NCBI GenBank assembly: GCA_964433675.1
Contig: CAYSSJ010000018.1
Coordinates: forward strand, 1 to 58,114
Length of the DNA stretch: 58,114 nt
Reading direction: 5' to 3'
From: CAYSSJ01 sp964433675
GTDB lineage: Bacteria; Cloacimonadota; Cloacimonadia; Cloacimonadales; TCS61
In this document: positions 1 to 9,294 of the stretch, one piece after another
Layout of the letters: each line of letters opens with the position of its first letter
Position numbering within the stretch: the first letter of the stretch is position 1
Program-made: the position numbers and the translations under genes
The notes under the pieces: generated by a model
What the model was told of the DNA's origin: nothing
What the model saw: the letters and a program-made list of their open reading frames with translations, nothing else
The model's database searches: none

Positions 1-21
1 ACTCATCACTCAAAACTGTTT

Positions 22-95
22 CACTGGAGAATGTTACCTGCTCCCATCTGCTTTGCTGAACTCACAATGGCAAGGGTGGAAATTTCTAAATTGCT
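22..95 (+). repeat. 74-bp dispersed repeat, copy 1
   Basis: This 74-bp stretch recurs in inverted orientation at 36689-36762 with about seven mismatches, so the two copies are roughly 90% identical. It lies in the leader before the first gene and has no long open frame of its own. It belongs to the set of short modules that make up the gene-poor stretches of this window. Function unknown. Confidence 0.85.
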
Positions 96-179
96 TCCTA
101 GAAATTAAAAAAAATCTTGTCAACTTCATAGTATTTCCATAATTTTGCATTGCTTTTACAGTAAAGCGAAGGAGGAGTA

Positions 180-3164
180 ATGAAAACGTTCGTCTGTACT
201 TTGTTTGTTTTATTTTTTTCATTATTAGCAGCTCAATTTCGTCCCATAGTGATAGAGAATTTCGATTCGGGTGATATTGAGTTGATTTCATATCCCGGCG
301 AAGATATCCATCCTGATGCTTGGGAATTGAATTCCAATAATACATATCAGAACTCACAGTATTCCCTCAAACTATACGGAAACACATGGAAGATATTGGA
401 GATCGAACCGTATGCCATAGATTCAACCTCAGTTTGGCAGATCGCCTCTTTTATAGCACAAGTAGGTAATATTAGCGGCTTTGGTGTGATGGACGATGAG
501 AATGAGCTTTTGTATTCTATTGCAGGAGAGGATATGCTCGATATTGAAGAGTGGCTCACCGTCTATCAGGGAAATTTTCCAAATTATCAGTGGAATATTG
601 TTCAATTACCGATCGGTAGTGATTGGATGGCTTGGCATGAATATGAACCTGAGATAACCGGGCTCATTTTTATCAACGATAATGATACTGCCTCCCCATT
701 GGGAGTTTCATATTTTGATGAGATCTTGGACATAACGGATGCATTGCCTGCCAAACCGGAAGTAAGTATTAGCTATAGTACCTCAACTCCGTATAGGCAA
801 GGGAACTCCAGATTTATGGATGTGCAATTTACCAGCCATGTGTACGATCCCGATTGCGATGATCATGAGTACTTTTGGGAATTCGGAGATGGGAATACTA
901 GCAACGAACCTCATCCCGCCCACACTTATCAGATTTTTGACGAACATGAATATACCGTTTTGCTGGCAGTTATGGATGATACTGAGCAATGGGGATTCGC
1001 CTCAGCTCAGATCCAAGTACCCTCTGGAGATAGCAACCTGCCACTAACTATGAATTTCGTCGGAGATGTCATGTTAGCCAGAGGATACGAGCAACCGGGA
1101 GGAATAATTCCGACTTATGGAGTAGAGGCTATATTCGAACCGACTCTCCATCTTTTGGGAGAAGCGGCGGACATATCGGTAGTTAATCTGGAATCTCCAC
1201 TCACTACTTCCACTCAGCAACACCCGACCAAAGGTATATGTTTCAAAGGACATCCCGTCAATGTAGATGGTTTGGTATATGCCGGGTTTGACGTAGCTAT
1301 GTTGGCTAATAATCATATTCTAGACTTTATGCTGCCCGGTCTTCAGGAGACTCAGCAAGTTTTGGAAAATGCCGGCATCGCCCACAGCGGTGCAGGTGCA
1401 GATTCTTATGAAGCATATCTGCCTGCCTTCATAAACAAAAAGGGGATAAATGTCGCCTTCCTCTCTTCCAGTGATAGAACCGGACAATACAACAATTATC
1501 AACCTTATCTGAATGCCGGTTTCAACAAACCAGGTTTTGCTTATATGACCCCTCATTATGTACAGCAGCAGATATTTTCAGTAAGCGATGTCGCCGATCT
1601 ATCCGTTGTTATGCTCCATTCGGGTAGTGAATACTCGCTTGGTCCTATCAGCCATTATGATTTGGAAGGTTATCCTTATGTTGATGAAGAGTATAATCCC
1701 CGCCTCGATGTGCCGAAAATGTGGGATCGTGATATCCGCCACTTTATAATCGATGCCGGAGCAGACCTGATCGTCAACCATCACCCTCATATTATTCAAG
1801 GTTTGGAAGTTTACAATGGCAAATTGATCGCTCATTCACTGGGTAACTATATCTTTGATCTGCGCTATCCTGAAACTATGCCTTCTATGGTATTACAAGC
1901 GGAGGCTGATGAAAACGGCTTTACCACTTTCTCTGTCGATCCGGTGTTTATAGATAACTGGATTCCTCAACATGCCACCGGACAGCTTGGCTTGCATATA
2001 CTCGACTATTTAGCCAGACGATCAAAGGAACTGGACACATATCTTCATATAGACAGAGAAAATGTGAAAGCACATGTTATCATGGATACTCTGAACATGG
2101 TTTACCGGGATGTGGAACATGAAGACGAACTCTATTTTGAAGATATTGCTGATGTTAAACGCTCTCAACCGATGCGTTTGGATAGAACGGGCTATCTCTC
2201 TTCTGTTCAATCTATTCTCCCCGATGCTCAGTATTCTTATAGATTGGGTAGAGAGCTGATCTGGTTTGGCAATTTCGAAGATGAAGGCTGCACACTTTGG
2301 GATACCAGCCATCCTGATGCTTATTATGATGACACTGTATCTTATGAAGGCGAACGCTCATTGTGCCAGCAAAGATCTGCTTATTCGGGCAGTGTGACAA
2401 CAAATCTGGAACAACGCATCAAGAAATATGAAGTGGTCGATTATACTCTGCATGGTTATATCAAAACGGAAAATGCTAACAACGTCAACATTGAGATCCG
2501 TTATTATACTACCCGCTGGGGTGGCTATTATATCGGTTATGATACGATAACTATGCCGATTTCCGGCACTAATGATTGGACTTTCTTCCATAAAGAGCTT
2601 GATGTTCCTACCAATACTGGTTATTTTGATATCAGACTGTCCAGTAATGGTCCTTCCTCCGGCACCGGATATACATGGTTTGATAATGTAGGCTTGATCG
2701 AATGGACTGATTGGCAGCCACTGGAATATGCCGGCAATATCACCAATCCGAATGATTTTTATTATATTCAGATCGAAACTGCACATGATATCAACGATGC
2801 AACCATAACATACAGAGAGAGAATGTATGATGACGGTCCACCACCGGTATCTACGGATGATGAGATCGTATCCGGTGTTTCCCAAGCACATCTTTACAGC
2901 AATTATCCAAACCCTTTCAATAGTAATACTACCTTCTCATTCTCACTGCACAACCCCGCCGATGTAGAACTCGAGCTCTATAACATCAAAGGTCAAAAGG
3001 TGAAAACTCTATTTAAGGATAGCGCCGCAGGCGGAAAGGTGATACATGTTCCTTGGGATGGTACTAACAACAGAGGACAACAAGTTGCCTCGGGCGTATA
3101 TTTCTACAGGTTAAAAGTGGATGATTCCGTTATAGAAACAAAAAAATGTCTCTTATTGAAATAA
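180..3164 (+). CDS. Secreted CapA-like (PGA_cap) metallophosphatase-fold protein with PKD domain and C-terminal sorting module
   Basis: A signal peptide (residues 1 to about 19) is followed by a beta-rich region resembling a carbohydrate-binding domain (about 20-195). A PKD domain follows (about 200-285, with WEFGDG). The CapA/PGA_cap domain spans about 288-620 and shows GDVMLARG, NLESPLT, ANNHILDF, HSGSEY and HHPHIIQG. A second jelly-roll-like domain lies at about 700-850. The C-terminal ~85 residues are a sorting module beginning YPNPFN and ending CLLLK. The start is supported by GGAGGAG just upstream. CapA family members include poly-gamma-glutamate capsule proteins and relatives of metallophosphatases; the substrate here is unknown. 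It is probably cotranscribed with the next gene, 18 bp downstream. The family call is firm, the role is not. Confidence 0.82.
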   Translation: MKTFVCTLFVLFFSLLAAQFRPIVIENFDSGDIELISYPGEDIHPDAWELNSNNTYQNSQYSLKLYGNTWKILEIEPYAIDSTSVWQIASFIAQVGNISGFGVMDDENELLYSIAGEDMLDIEEWLTVYQGNFPNYQWNIVQLPIGSDWMAWHEYEPEITGLIFINDNDTASPLGVSYFDEILDITDALPAKPEVSISYSTSTPYRQGNSRFMDVQFTSHVYDPDCDDHEYFWEFGDGNTSNEPHPAHTYQIFDEHEYTVLLAVMDDTEQWGFASAQIQVPSGDSNLPLTMNFVGDVMLARGYEQPGGIIPTYGVEAIFEPTLHLLGEAADISVVNLESPLTTSTQQHPTKGICFKGHPVNVDGLVYAGFDVAMLANNHILDFMLPGLQETQQVLENAGIAHSGAGADSYEAYLPAFINKKGINVAFLSSSDRTGQYNNYQPYLNAGFNKPGFAYMTPHYVQQQIFSVSDVADLSVVMLHSGSEYSLGPISHYDLEGYPYVDEEYNPRLDVPKMWDRDIRHFIIDAGADLIVNHHPHIIQGLEVYNGKLIAHSLGNYIFDLRYPETMPSMVLQAEADENGFTTFSVDPVFIDNWIPQHATGQLGLHILDYLARRSKELDTYLHIDRENVKAHVIMDTLNMVYRDVEHEDELYFEDIADVKRSQPMRLDRTGYLSSVQSILPDAQYSYRLGRELIWFGNFEDEGCTLWDTSHPDAYYDDTVSYEGERSLCQQRSAYSGSVTTNLEQRIKKYEVVDYTLHGYIKTENANNVNIEIRYYTTRWGGYYIGYDTITMPISGTNDWTFFHKELDVPTNTGYFDIRLSSNGPSSGTGYTWFDNVGLIEWTDWQPLEYAGNITNPNDFYYIQIETAHDINDATITYRERMYDDGPPPVSTDDEIVSGVSQAHLYSNYPNPFNSNTTFSFSLHNPADVELELYNIKGQKVKTLFKDSAAGGKVIHVPWDGTNNRGQQVASGVYFYRLKVDDSVIETKKCLLLK

Positions 3165-3182
3165 AGAAAGGAAACCGTAAAC

Positions 3183-6100
3183 ATGAAGAAGTGTCTTCCA
3201 GTATTATTGTTTATCTCCCTCTTTTGTGGATTAAATGGCAGCATCAAAATCGATAATGATCTGTCTGTTTTAACAATTGAGGGCAGATTTGATCTTTTGG
3301 AAACAAACACAGAGATTAGAGAAACCGATGAATTTGTAGCTTATGACATCCAACAATGCTATCCAACCGGTGGAAGCGAAATATTCGAACTACCGGTTTA
3401 CTCGGAAACCGTCTCTCTACCTGATAATGGTAATTTTCGTCTGAGTAATTTTGAATATGAGTATGAAGAATATGATCTGGAAGAGTTTAGGATAAAAACA
3501 TATTCAGAAGATAACGACACTGTATATTCTCGGGATGAATGGCTGCCTCGAAATTTGGTCAAAATTGGTGATCCTGCCATAATGCGAGGTTATAGACTGG
3601 CAAATGTGTCTATAACTCCTATTCAATACAATCCGGCTCAAAACAAAATAAAAATGCTCACCAATTTCAGAGCTGAATTTGTCTTAGATCAGACTATCAG
3701 TAAAAATCCACTCTCCAGATCACCCCGTCCTTCCACTGCTTTCCGTAATTTTGTGGAAAATCCGAAACGAGCACAACCAGCTTATGAGGATTACCGCGGA
3801 GCTTATCTGTTTATCACGCCTGATCTCGGTTATGAGCACATCCGGATTTTGGCAAATTGGAAGCAACAGCTCGGTTATCATACCACAATTGCAGTTTTAT
3901 CCGAAACCGGAGATACTAATAACGAGATAAAAGATTATATTCAGGATGCTTATGATAACTGGGAGATCCCACCCGAGTATGTCGTACTTGTCGGTGATGT
4001 ATCCGGCACCATGCAACTTCCGACTTTCTTTGTAGAAGGTGGGTTTAACCGGATGATTTGTACGGATCTTCCCTATACGCTTCTCGATGGTGATGATTTT
4101 CTGCCTGATGTGCTTTTGGGTAGATTGTCTGTCCAAAATCTTACTCAACTATCTACGGTGATAAACAAGCTCATATCGTACGAAAAGGATCCACCTTGGG
4201 GTGATTGGTTCTCTTCCGCACTTATGATCAGCTATGTAGCACCGTATTACAATATCTACTCCCATCGTGAAACTGTGATGTCGATCAGAGATAAGCTATT
4301 GCAAAACGAATATGTAAAAGTAGATACTTTCACCGTTCCTTACCAAAATTCAGCTAGTATAATATCAAATTTTGTAAACCAAGGCTTATCATTGATAAAT
4401 GTTCGTACTACTGGTGGTCCTAATAACTGGAGTTCTATGGCAGGCGGGACAATGTACGATATCAATGATGTTAACAATTTGAATAATGGATCCAAACTAC
4501 CATTTGTCACCGCCATAACCTGCGGAGGTGGAGACTTTGCCAATCCGAATGTACCACATAGTATTGGTGAAACTTGGCTGATAGCAGGCACTCCATCCAA
4601 TCCTAAAGGTGGTATTGGTTTTATCGGCTCCAGTGAATTCAATACTCAAACCAGATTCAATAACGCTATCTCTACAGGTATTTATCAAGGTTTTCTCTAT
4701 GAAGATCTCACCAAAGGTGGAGAGATGATGCTACGTGGTAAGATGGAGCTATACAACAACTATCCGTACAATCATGCTTGGGGAACGCCTGTGAATTCTA
4801 TCCAACATTATTTCTATTCTTACGGACTTTTGGGAGATCCCGGATTGACGGTATGGAGAAAAACACCGAGGAAAATCACATTATCAGCACCGGATACTTT
4901 GTTTGTCGGTGCCAATTTTATACCTGTGAGTGTAGATAGTGCAGATGGAGAACTCTCCGGATTTACTATCGCTCTTACCAATGATGATTCACTCCATACA
5001 GTTTCATACACAGATGAAAGTGGCGAAGCTAAACTATATAGCCAGCTTCCGAGCGGTACATATCAGATTACCGCATCCCGGCATCAACATATCCCACAGA
5101 TCAAAACGGTGGAGATTATTCAGGGCAATCTTGTCGGTGTAGAATCTCATGACCTTGAAGAAGATCTTGCCCCCGATGAGTTTTATGAAATAGAGATTAC
5201 TTTCAAAAACTATGGTGAGGATAACGCCGAAGATATTACCATATCTGTTTATTCACATGATAATTATCTAAACTTGATAGATGACGAAGCTGTGATCTCT
5301 AAACTGCGACCGGGTGAAACCGGCTCGGCAGTATTCTCTTTCGAAACCGGCAAGGCATGGAATAATGGTTATAATCACGAGCTAATCGTGGATATAAGTT
5401 CAAACTTCGGTACTAATGAATCTACTGTACTGATGAGTTCCATCGCTGCCGAGCTGATATTCTCCGAACTCCAATTTACTAACACTCAAAATGCCCTGTT
5501 GCAAAATCAGATCAATGATGTCTATCTCGGTCTGTTAAATATGGGAACGCTTCCCACCGGTGATTTTAGCATTCGTATGACCAGTATAAATGATCGAGCG
5601 ACTGTGCATAATTCTACAGTGAATTATAATACTATACCTGCCGGAGAGACCGGTTATAGCGAAACAACTTTTTCCATCGAAGTAGATAACGTCATCTCAG
5701 GGTTGCCGGCTATGTTTCTGCTCGAAGTGATCATAGATGATAATGTGGTTTTTTACACCGAATTCCAATATCCGATCGGCATTATCAATCAGCAAAGTCC
5801 GACTTTATCCGAATATGGCTATTATGCTATAGAATGCCGAGACGAGAATAGCTTGAATCCTGTCCAATATAACTGGATCGAGATCAATCCGCTCTATGGC
5901 GGTGATGGAATAGAGCTCGGGGTAGACTATTCAACTTCGGATGGCTATACAAGCCTTATCGAACTACCTTTTGAATTTCAGTTTTATGGTAACTATTATT
6001 ACTCAATATCGGTTTCTTCTAACGGTTGGATCGGGATGGGTCAGCAGCTCAGGGTCTTTCATCGTAATCGTATCATTCCCTCCGGAGATGGTCCCCATGG

Positions 6101-8036
6101 TATGATAGCACCCTATTGGGACGATATGCATGATGGTTCTATTCATTATAAATACGATGATGTGAATAATTACTTCATCATCCAATGGACTAATTGGCGG
6201 AGTGTATATGATAATTCAAGTCAAACTTTTCAAGTGATATTATACGATCCTGAACATTATCCTACTTCCACAGGCGACGGCAATATACTATTTCAGTACA
6301 AAGAAATCCACAACACCAATCATGAGAACAACTTTGCCACCATCGGTCTGGAGAACGAGCACAATACTCAAGGTTTGATGATCACTTTCGCCGATCTTTA
6401 TCCACCTACTGCTCATCCCATCCAGTCGGAAACCGCTATTTTCTTCAGCATTGCAGAAGGAGAACAAGTGCCATATATGATATCTGAAACCGAGGAGCTA
6501 TCAGTAACTCTCCCACCCGATAGCAGTAGCACGAAATATATAACCATAACTAATCCAACCTCTAAGGATCTACCTTACACACTCGAGTTCAAACATTTTG
6601 TAAGAGGAAGAAATAAACCTGTCAGAGATATCAGCGACGATCTGATCGTTGCCGGAGGAAGCATGTTTACTCCTGTGATTCCCACTACTCTCCTCTTCTA
6701 TCTGATTCATAACAGTACGGAGCCAGTTTATGGAGTCAAAATGGATTTCCCGGATGGCTTTGTAATACATAATGCCACCGATATTCAACAACTACCATAC
6801 AATGGTGAATCCGGTGATGGAGAAGAGTTAAGTTGGGGTTTCATAGCCGGTACTACGATAGAACCGACATCACCTGCCGGCTTTAATGTAGATGTAACTA
6901 TAGACGCATCTCACACAGAACCTGTCGATATCGAGTGGGAGATCCATGGTGACGGCAGTGGCGAACTTCCTCATATGATAAGTGGAACGATTACACTGAA
7001 TCCAACCAATCAAGATCATATCTGGATCCACTCTCCAACAAATGATGATGTTCTGGTTTGTGGAACACAAGAAAGCCTGATCTGGGATTATTTCGGTGAT
7101 TTCGATACGGTAGATACAGACATATCTTATACCGGTGGAACCAGTTGGGAGGAATTTGAATCGCAAGTACCAAATACGGGAACTTACGAATTTACAGTTC
7201 CATATACATTGACCGAAAGAGGTAAGTTCAGACTCCGTGCCGGTACAGGTTCTACTCAGGCTTCTACTAATGGTTTGTTCCGGATCACTGCCTTGGATAT
7301 TGTCTATCCGGACGAGAATACGATCATGAGTTTTGATAAACCGGACAGTGTCGAGTGGAAACATCTTGGAGATATAGAGACCGTTTCACTTCATCTATCT
7401 ACCAATAATGGTGTCGATTGGCAACCTTTGGCTATAGATATCCCCAACAATGGCCATTATGAATTTATCGTCGGAGGTACCCCCTCGGAATACAGCAGAA
7501 TCAAAGTAAGCTCTATTCATGGTATAGAACAGATATCAAAGCCATTCACTATCGTTGATAGCCCGGTAAACTGGATTGGCTGTGAAAATCATGAAGGTAT
7601 GCTTAGCGCAGAAGAGACGAAAACCATACCGATCACAATCAATTCGAAAGATCTTAGCGGCGGTATTTATAGCGCTTATGCCATCTTCAGATCGCATATA
7701 GGTCAGATCATCTATATACCGGTAGAATTAACAGTGGAAGCAACTAACATCATCCCTGAAGTACACAATCTATATCAGAATTTCCCCAATCCATTTAATA
7801 CTACCACAAACATCGCTTTTGATCTACCCCACGAGTCCAACGTCAGCCTGAAGATTTACAACATTAGAGGTAAACTGATAAAAACTCTCTTAGATGAAAT
7901 CTTATCGCCACAACATCATTTGATCGTTTGGGATGGAACAGACAACAAGGGCAGAAGTGTTAGCTCAGGCGTTTATCTCTATAAACTGGAGACTAATAAT
8001 TTTGAGAAAGCCAAGAAGATGCTGTATCTGAAATGA
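3183..8036 (+). CDS. Secreted C25 (gingipain-like) peptidase-family protein, possibly inactive, with C-terminal sorting module
   Basis: This 1617-residue protein has a signal peptide (1 to about 19), a gingipain-type propeptide region and a C25-like region at about 195-565 (AYLFITP, PEYVVLVGDV, LPDVLLGRLS). The nucleophile region reads AITCGGGDF at about 442-450, keeping the Cys. The segment that normally carries the catalytic His as a GHG motif reads VRTTGGPNNW at about 405-414 and has no His. Behind it come beta-sandwich domains, a nidogen-like segment (SSNGWIGMG) and the sorting module from about 1535 (FPNPFN to MLYLK). The C25 family comprises cysteine endopeptidases, some of which also mature secretion cargo. 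With the His missing, this member may be a binding protein or use another residue. It forms a pair with the preceding secreted protein. Confidence 0.8.
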   Translation: MKKCLPVLLFISLFCGLNGSIKIDNDLSVLTIEGRFDLLETNTEIRETDEFVAYDIQQCYPTGGSEIFELPVYSETVSLPDNGNFRLSNFEYEYEEYDLEEFRIKTYSEDNDTVYSRDEWLPRNLVKIGDPAIMRGYRLANVSITPIQYNPAQNKIKMLTNFRAEFVLDQTISKNPLSRSPRPSTAFRNFVENPKRAQPAYEDYRGAYLFITPDLGYEHIRILANWKQQLGYHTTIAVLSETGDTNNEIKDYIQDAYDNWEIPPEYVVLVGDVSGTMQLPTFFVEGGFNRMICTDLPYTLLDGDDFLPDVLLGRLSVQNLTQLSTVINKLISYEKDPPWGDWFSSALMISYVAPYYNIYSHRETVMSIRDKLLQNEYVKVDTFTVPYQNSASIISNFVNQGLSLINVRTTGGPNNWSSMAGGTMYDINDVNNLNNGSKLPFVTAITCGGGDFANPNVPHSIGETWLIAGTPSNPKGGIGFIGSSEFNTQTRFNNAISTGIYQGFLYEDLTKGGEMMLRGKMELYNNYPYNHAWGTPVNSIQHYFYSYGLLGDPGLTVWRKTPRKITLSAPDTLFVGANFIPVSVDSADGELSGFTIALTNDDSLHTVSYTDESGEAKLYSQLPSGTYQITASRHQHIPQIKTVEIIQGNLVGVESHDLEEDLAPDEFYEIEITFKNYGEDNAEDITISVYSHDNYLNLIDDEAVISKLRPGETGSAVFSFETGKAWNNGYNHELIVDISSNFGTNESTVLMSSIAAELIFSELQFTNTQNALLQNQINDVYLGLLNMGTLPTGDFSIRMTSINDRATVHNSTVNYNTIPAGETGYSETTFSIEVDNVISGLPAMFLLEVIIDDNVVFYTEFQYPIGIINQQSPTLSEYGYYAIECRDENSLNPVQYNWIEINPLYGGDGIELGVDYSTSDGYTSLIELPFEFQFYGNYYYSISVSSNGWIGMGQQLRVFHRNRIIPSGDGPHGMIAPYWDDMHDGSIHYKYDDVNNYFIIQWTNWRSVYDNSSQTFQVILYDPEHYPTSTGDGNILFQYKEIHNTNHENNFATIGLENEHNTQGLMITFADLYPPTAHPIQSETAIFFSIAEGEQVPYMISETEELSVTLPPDSSSTKYITITNPTSKDLPYTLEFKHFVRGRNKPVRDISDDLIVAGGSMFTPVIPTTLLFYLIHNSTEPVYGVKMDFPDGFVIHNATDIQQLPYNGESGDGEELSWGFIAGTTIEPTSPAGFNVDVTIDASHTEPVDIEWEIHGDGSGELPHMISGTITLNPTNQDHIWIHSPTNDDVLVCGTQESLIWDYFGDFDTVDTDISYTGGTSWEEFESQVPNTGTYEFTVPYTLTERGKFRLRAGTGSTQASTNGLFRITALDIVYPDENTIMSFDKPDSVEWKHLGDIETVSLHLSTNNGVDWQPLAIDIPNNGHYEFIVGGTPSEYSRIKVSSIHGIEQISKPFTIVDSPVNWIGCENHEGMLSAEETKTIPITINSKDLSGGIYSAYAIFRSHIGQIIYIPVELTVEATNIIPEVHNLYQNFPNPFNTTTNIAFDLPHESNVSLKIYNIRGKLIKTLLDEILSPQHHLIVWDGTDNKGRSVSSGVYLYKLETNNFEKAKKMLYLK

Positions 8037-8071
8037 AGGAATTTGTTGGAAGAGAAACAAGAAGAAATTTC

Positions 8072-8143
8072 GGTGAAAAGTGAATCTGTGAGATGTGAGA
8101 AGTGGTGCAAGAGTAGCAAGATGATGTTGATTGGTTGATTGGT
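8072..8143 (-). repeat. 64-bp dispersed module plus AACCAATC units, copy 1 (inverted)
   Basis: Read on the minus strand, this stretch matches 37360-37423 over 64 bp with a single mismatch. It continues with extra AACCAATC-type units. A shorter part (CTCACCTCTCACAGATTCAC and flanks) also occurs at about 26148-26182. A near-identical non-coding module 29 kb away, in opposite orientation, points to a dispersed element rather than chance. Confidence 0.88.
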
Positions 8144-8162
8144 GTCAATGCCAGATGAATAG

Positions 8163-8182
8163 CCACGAACTTTAGTTCGTGG
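8163..8182. repeat. Perfect 8-bp hairpin
   Basis: The arms CCACGAAC and GTTCGTGG flank a TTTA loop. No T-run follows on either strand, so it looks like a REP-type palindrome rather than an intrinsic terminator. Confidence 0.6.
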
Positions 8183-8349
8183 GTGTGGTTATCTCAACTG
8201 CTCTCGGGGTTTTCACCTCATCGAACCGAAGGCGACATTTCAGAAGTCAGAGGTCAGAAGTCAGCAGACAGAGAAAAGTAAGGAGAGTGTGAAAAGAAAA
8301 GGCAAGTTTTCACTTAAGACAATATTTTCAAGCGAAATCAGGGGACTCC

Positions 8350-9282
8350 TCACTCCCTGACGACGATCAATTCATCCAAAGATAGCTCAAACAGTTCTGC
8401 CTGTTCATTAGTAATCAGGAGTATGTTCTCATCGTCAAAACAAATCCCTTCACATTGCTTGGCTCTGATTGGCAACCAGGAGATTGTCCCGTCGAAATAA
8501 TCATCTGTCTCACTCTCAAACAACCACACTCCGGTATAAGTAAGCACTACCAGTTTATTGCCATCAGGAGTAACATCGGCGGCTGTTACCATACCATGAA
8601 TGTTGAAAGAACCGATCTTGGTAACCGGATTCATCATATTAGGTTGCATAGAATCGAAGCGGTATAATACCGTATTGGTATCATCACGATGTTTAGTGAG
8701 GAGGTAGTGTTTTCCGCGGGCATAAAACAAGGCTTCTGCATCGAAATTTCGCTTTTCTGCCGGGAATTCGGTCTGTTCGGGATAATAGAAAGGGATCTTT
8801 TTGGTTATCCCCGTCAGGGAAGTATAAAAAGGATAGGGTTCTTTGAGGATATAGAGAGCCAGATCCCTTCTGGCGCTATAATTATTACCAAATGCCCCGA
8901 TTATCAAATTACCCTTGTCATCCACAGCTATATCTTCCCAATCCACATTGACGGCATCGCCGATCTCTATGCCGTCCTTCGCTGTATCCCATTGGGCATA
9001 GAGCAGCTCACCATCGCGGGTTACCGGAAAGATACGCGCTCTGTCTCCCGAATCGTTATGTGTCCAATAAAGATCATCCCAAACCCTGCTTTTGATAAAC
9101 CCGGAAGATTCGTCTATCTCTTCAGAATCGAAGGTGGCATAAGGACGCAATAAAACCGGTTCGATATCGGGCAGTTCTATCTCCACGTGTTCTACCTTTT
9201 GTTCACATCCAAGTATAAGAATTGCCGACAAAATAATTAACTTCATCATCAGAAGCGAGGAACTTATATTTTTCTTGCTCAT
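8350..9282 (-). CDS. Lipoprotein of unknown function, probable beta-propeller
   Basis: The N-terminus is a lipoprotein signal: a hydrophobic stretch at about 10-24 ending in the lipobox LILGC, with Cys26 as the likely lipidated residue. The mature part of about 285 residues holds repeated short beta segments, such as DESSGFIKS, YWTHNDSGD, VDWEDIAVD and AADVTPDGNKLVVLTY. This pattern is typical of NHL/SdiA-regulated-like or esterase-like propellers. No catalytic motif is recognisable. It lies 12 bp downstream of hslU on the same strand and may ride on that transcript, with no obvious functional link. The lipoprotein call is firm; the propeller fold is inferred. Confidence 0.72.
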   Translation of the reverse strand: MSKKNISSSLLMMKLIILSAILILGCEQKVEHVEIELPDIEPVLLRPYATFDSEEIDESSGFIKSRVWDDLYWTHNDSGDRARIFPVTRDGELLYAQWDTAKDGIEIGDAVNVDWEDIAVDDKGNLIIGAFGNNYSARRDLALYILKEPYPFYTSLTGITKKIPFYYPEQTEFPAEKRNFDAEALFYARGKHYLLTKHRDDTNTVLYRFDSMQPNMMNPVTKIGSFNIHGMVTAADVTPDGNKLVVLTYTGVWLFESETDDYFDGTISWLPIRAKQCEGICFDDENILLITNEQAELFELSLDELIVVRE

Positions 9283-9294
9283 AACTCTTTATCT

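Larger units (their letters stand above)
8037..8349. other. Gene-free stretch made of dispersed modules
   Basis: There is no coding gene here. The stretch contains an inverted copy of a 64-bp module (8072-8143), a perfect hairpin CCACGAAC-TTTA-GTTCGTGG at 8163-8182, and short direct repeats of AGAAGTCAG around 8241-8265. It separates plus-strand secreted-protein genes from the convergent minus-strand hslU cluster. I see no clear intrinsic terminator with a T-run. Confidence 0.7.

Noticed and set aside
2358..2891. 177-codon open frame on the minus strand inside the CapA-like gene
   Set aside because: Shadow frame of a conserved coding region, rich in Ile from reversed GAT codons; no start signal.
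180..3164. Capsule (poly-gamma-glutamate) synthesis locus
   Set aside because: Only a CapA-like domain is present, in a secreted multidomain protein. CapB and CapC homologues are absent, so a capsule pathway is not supported.
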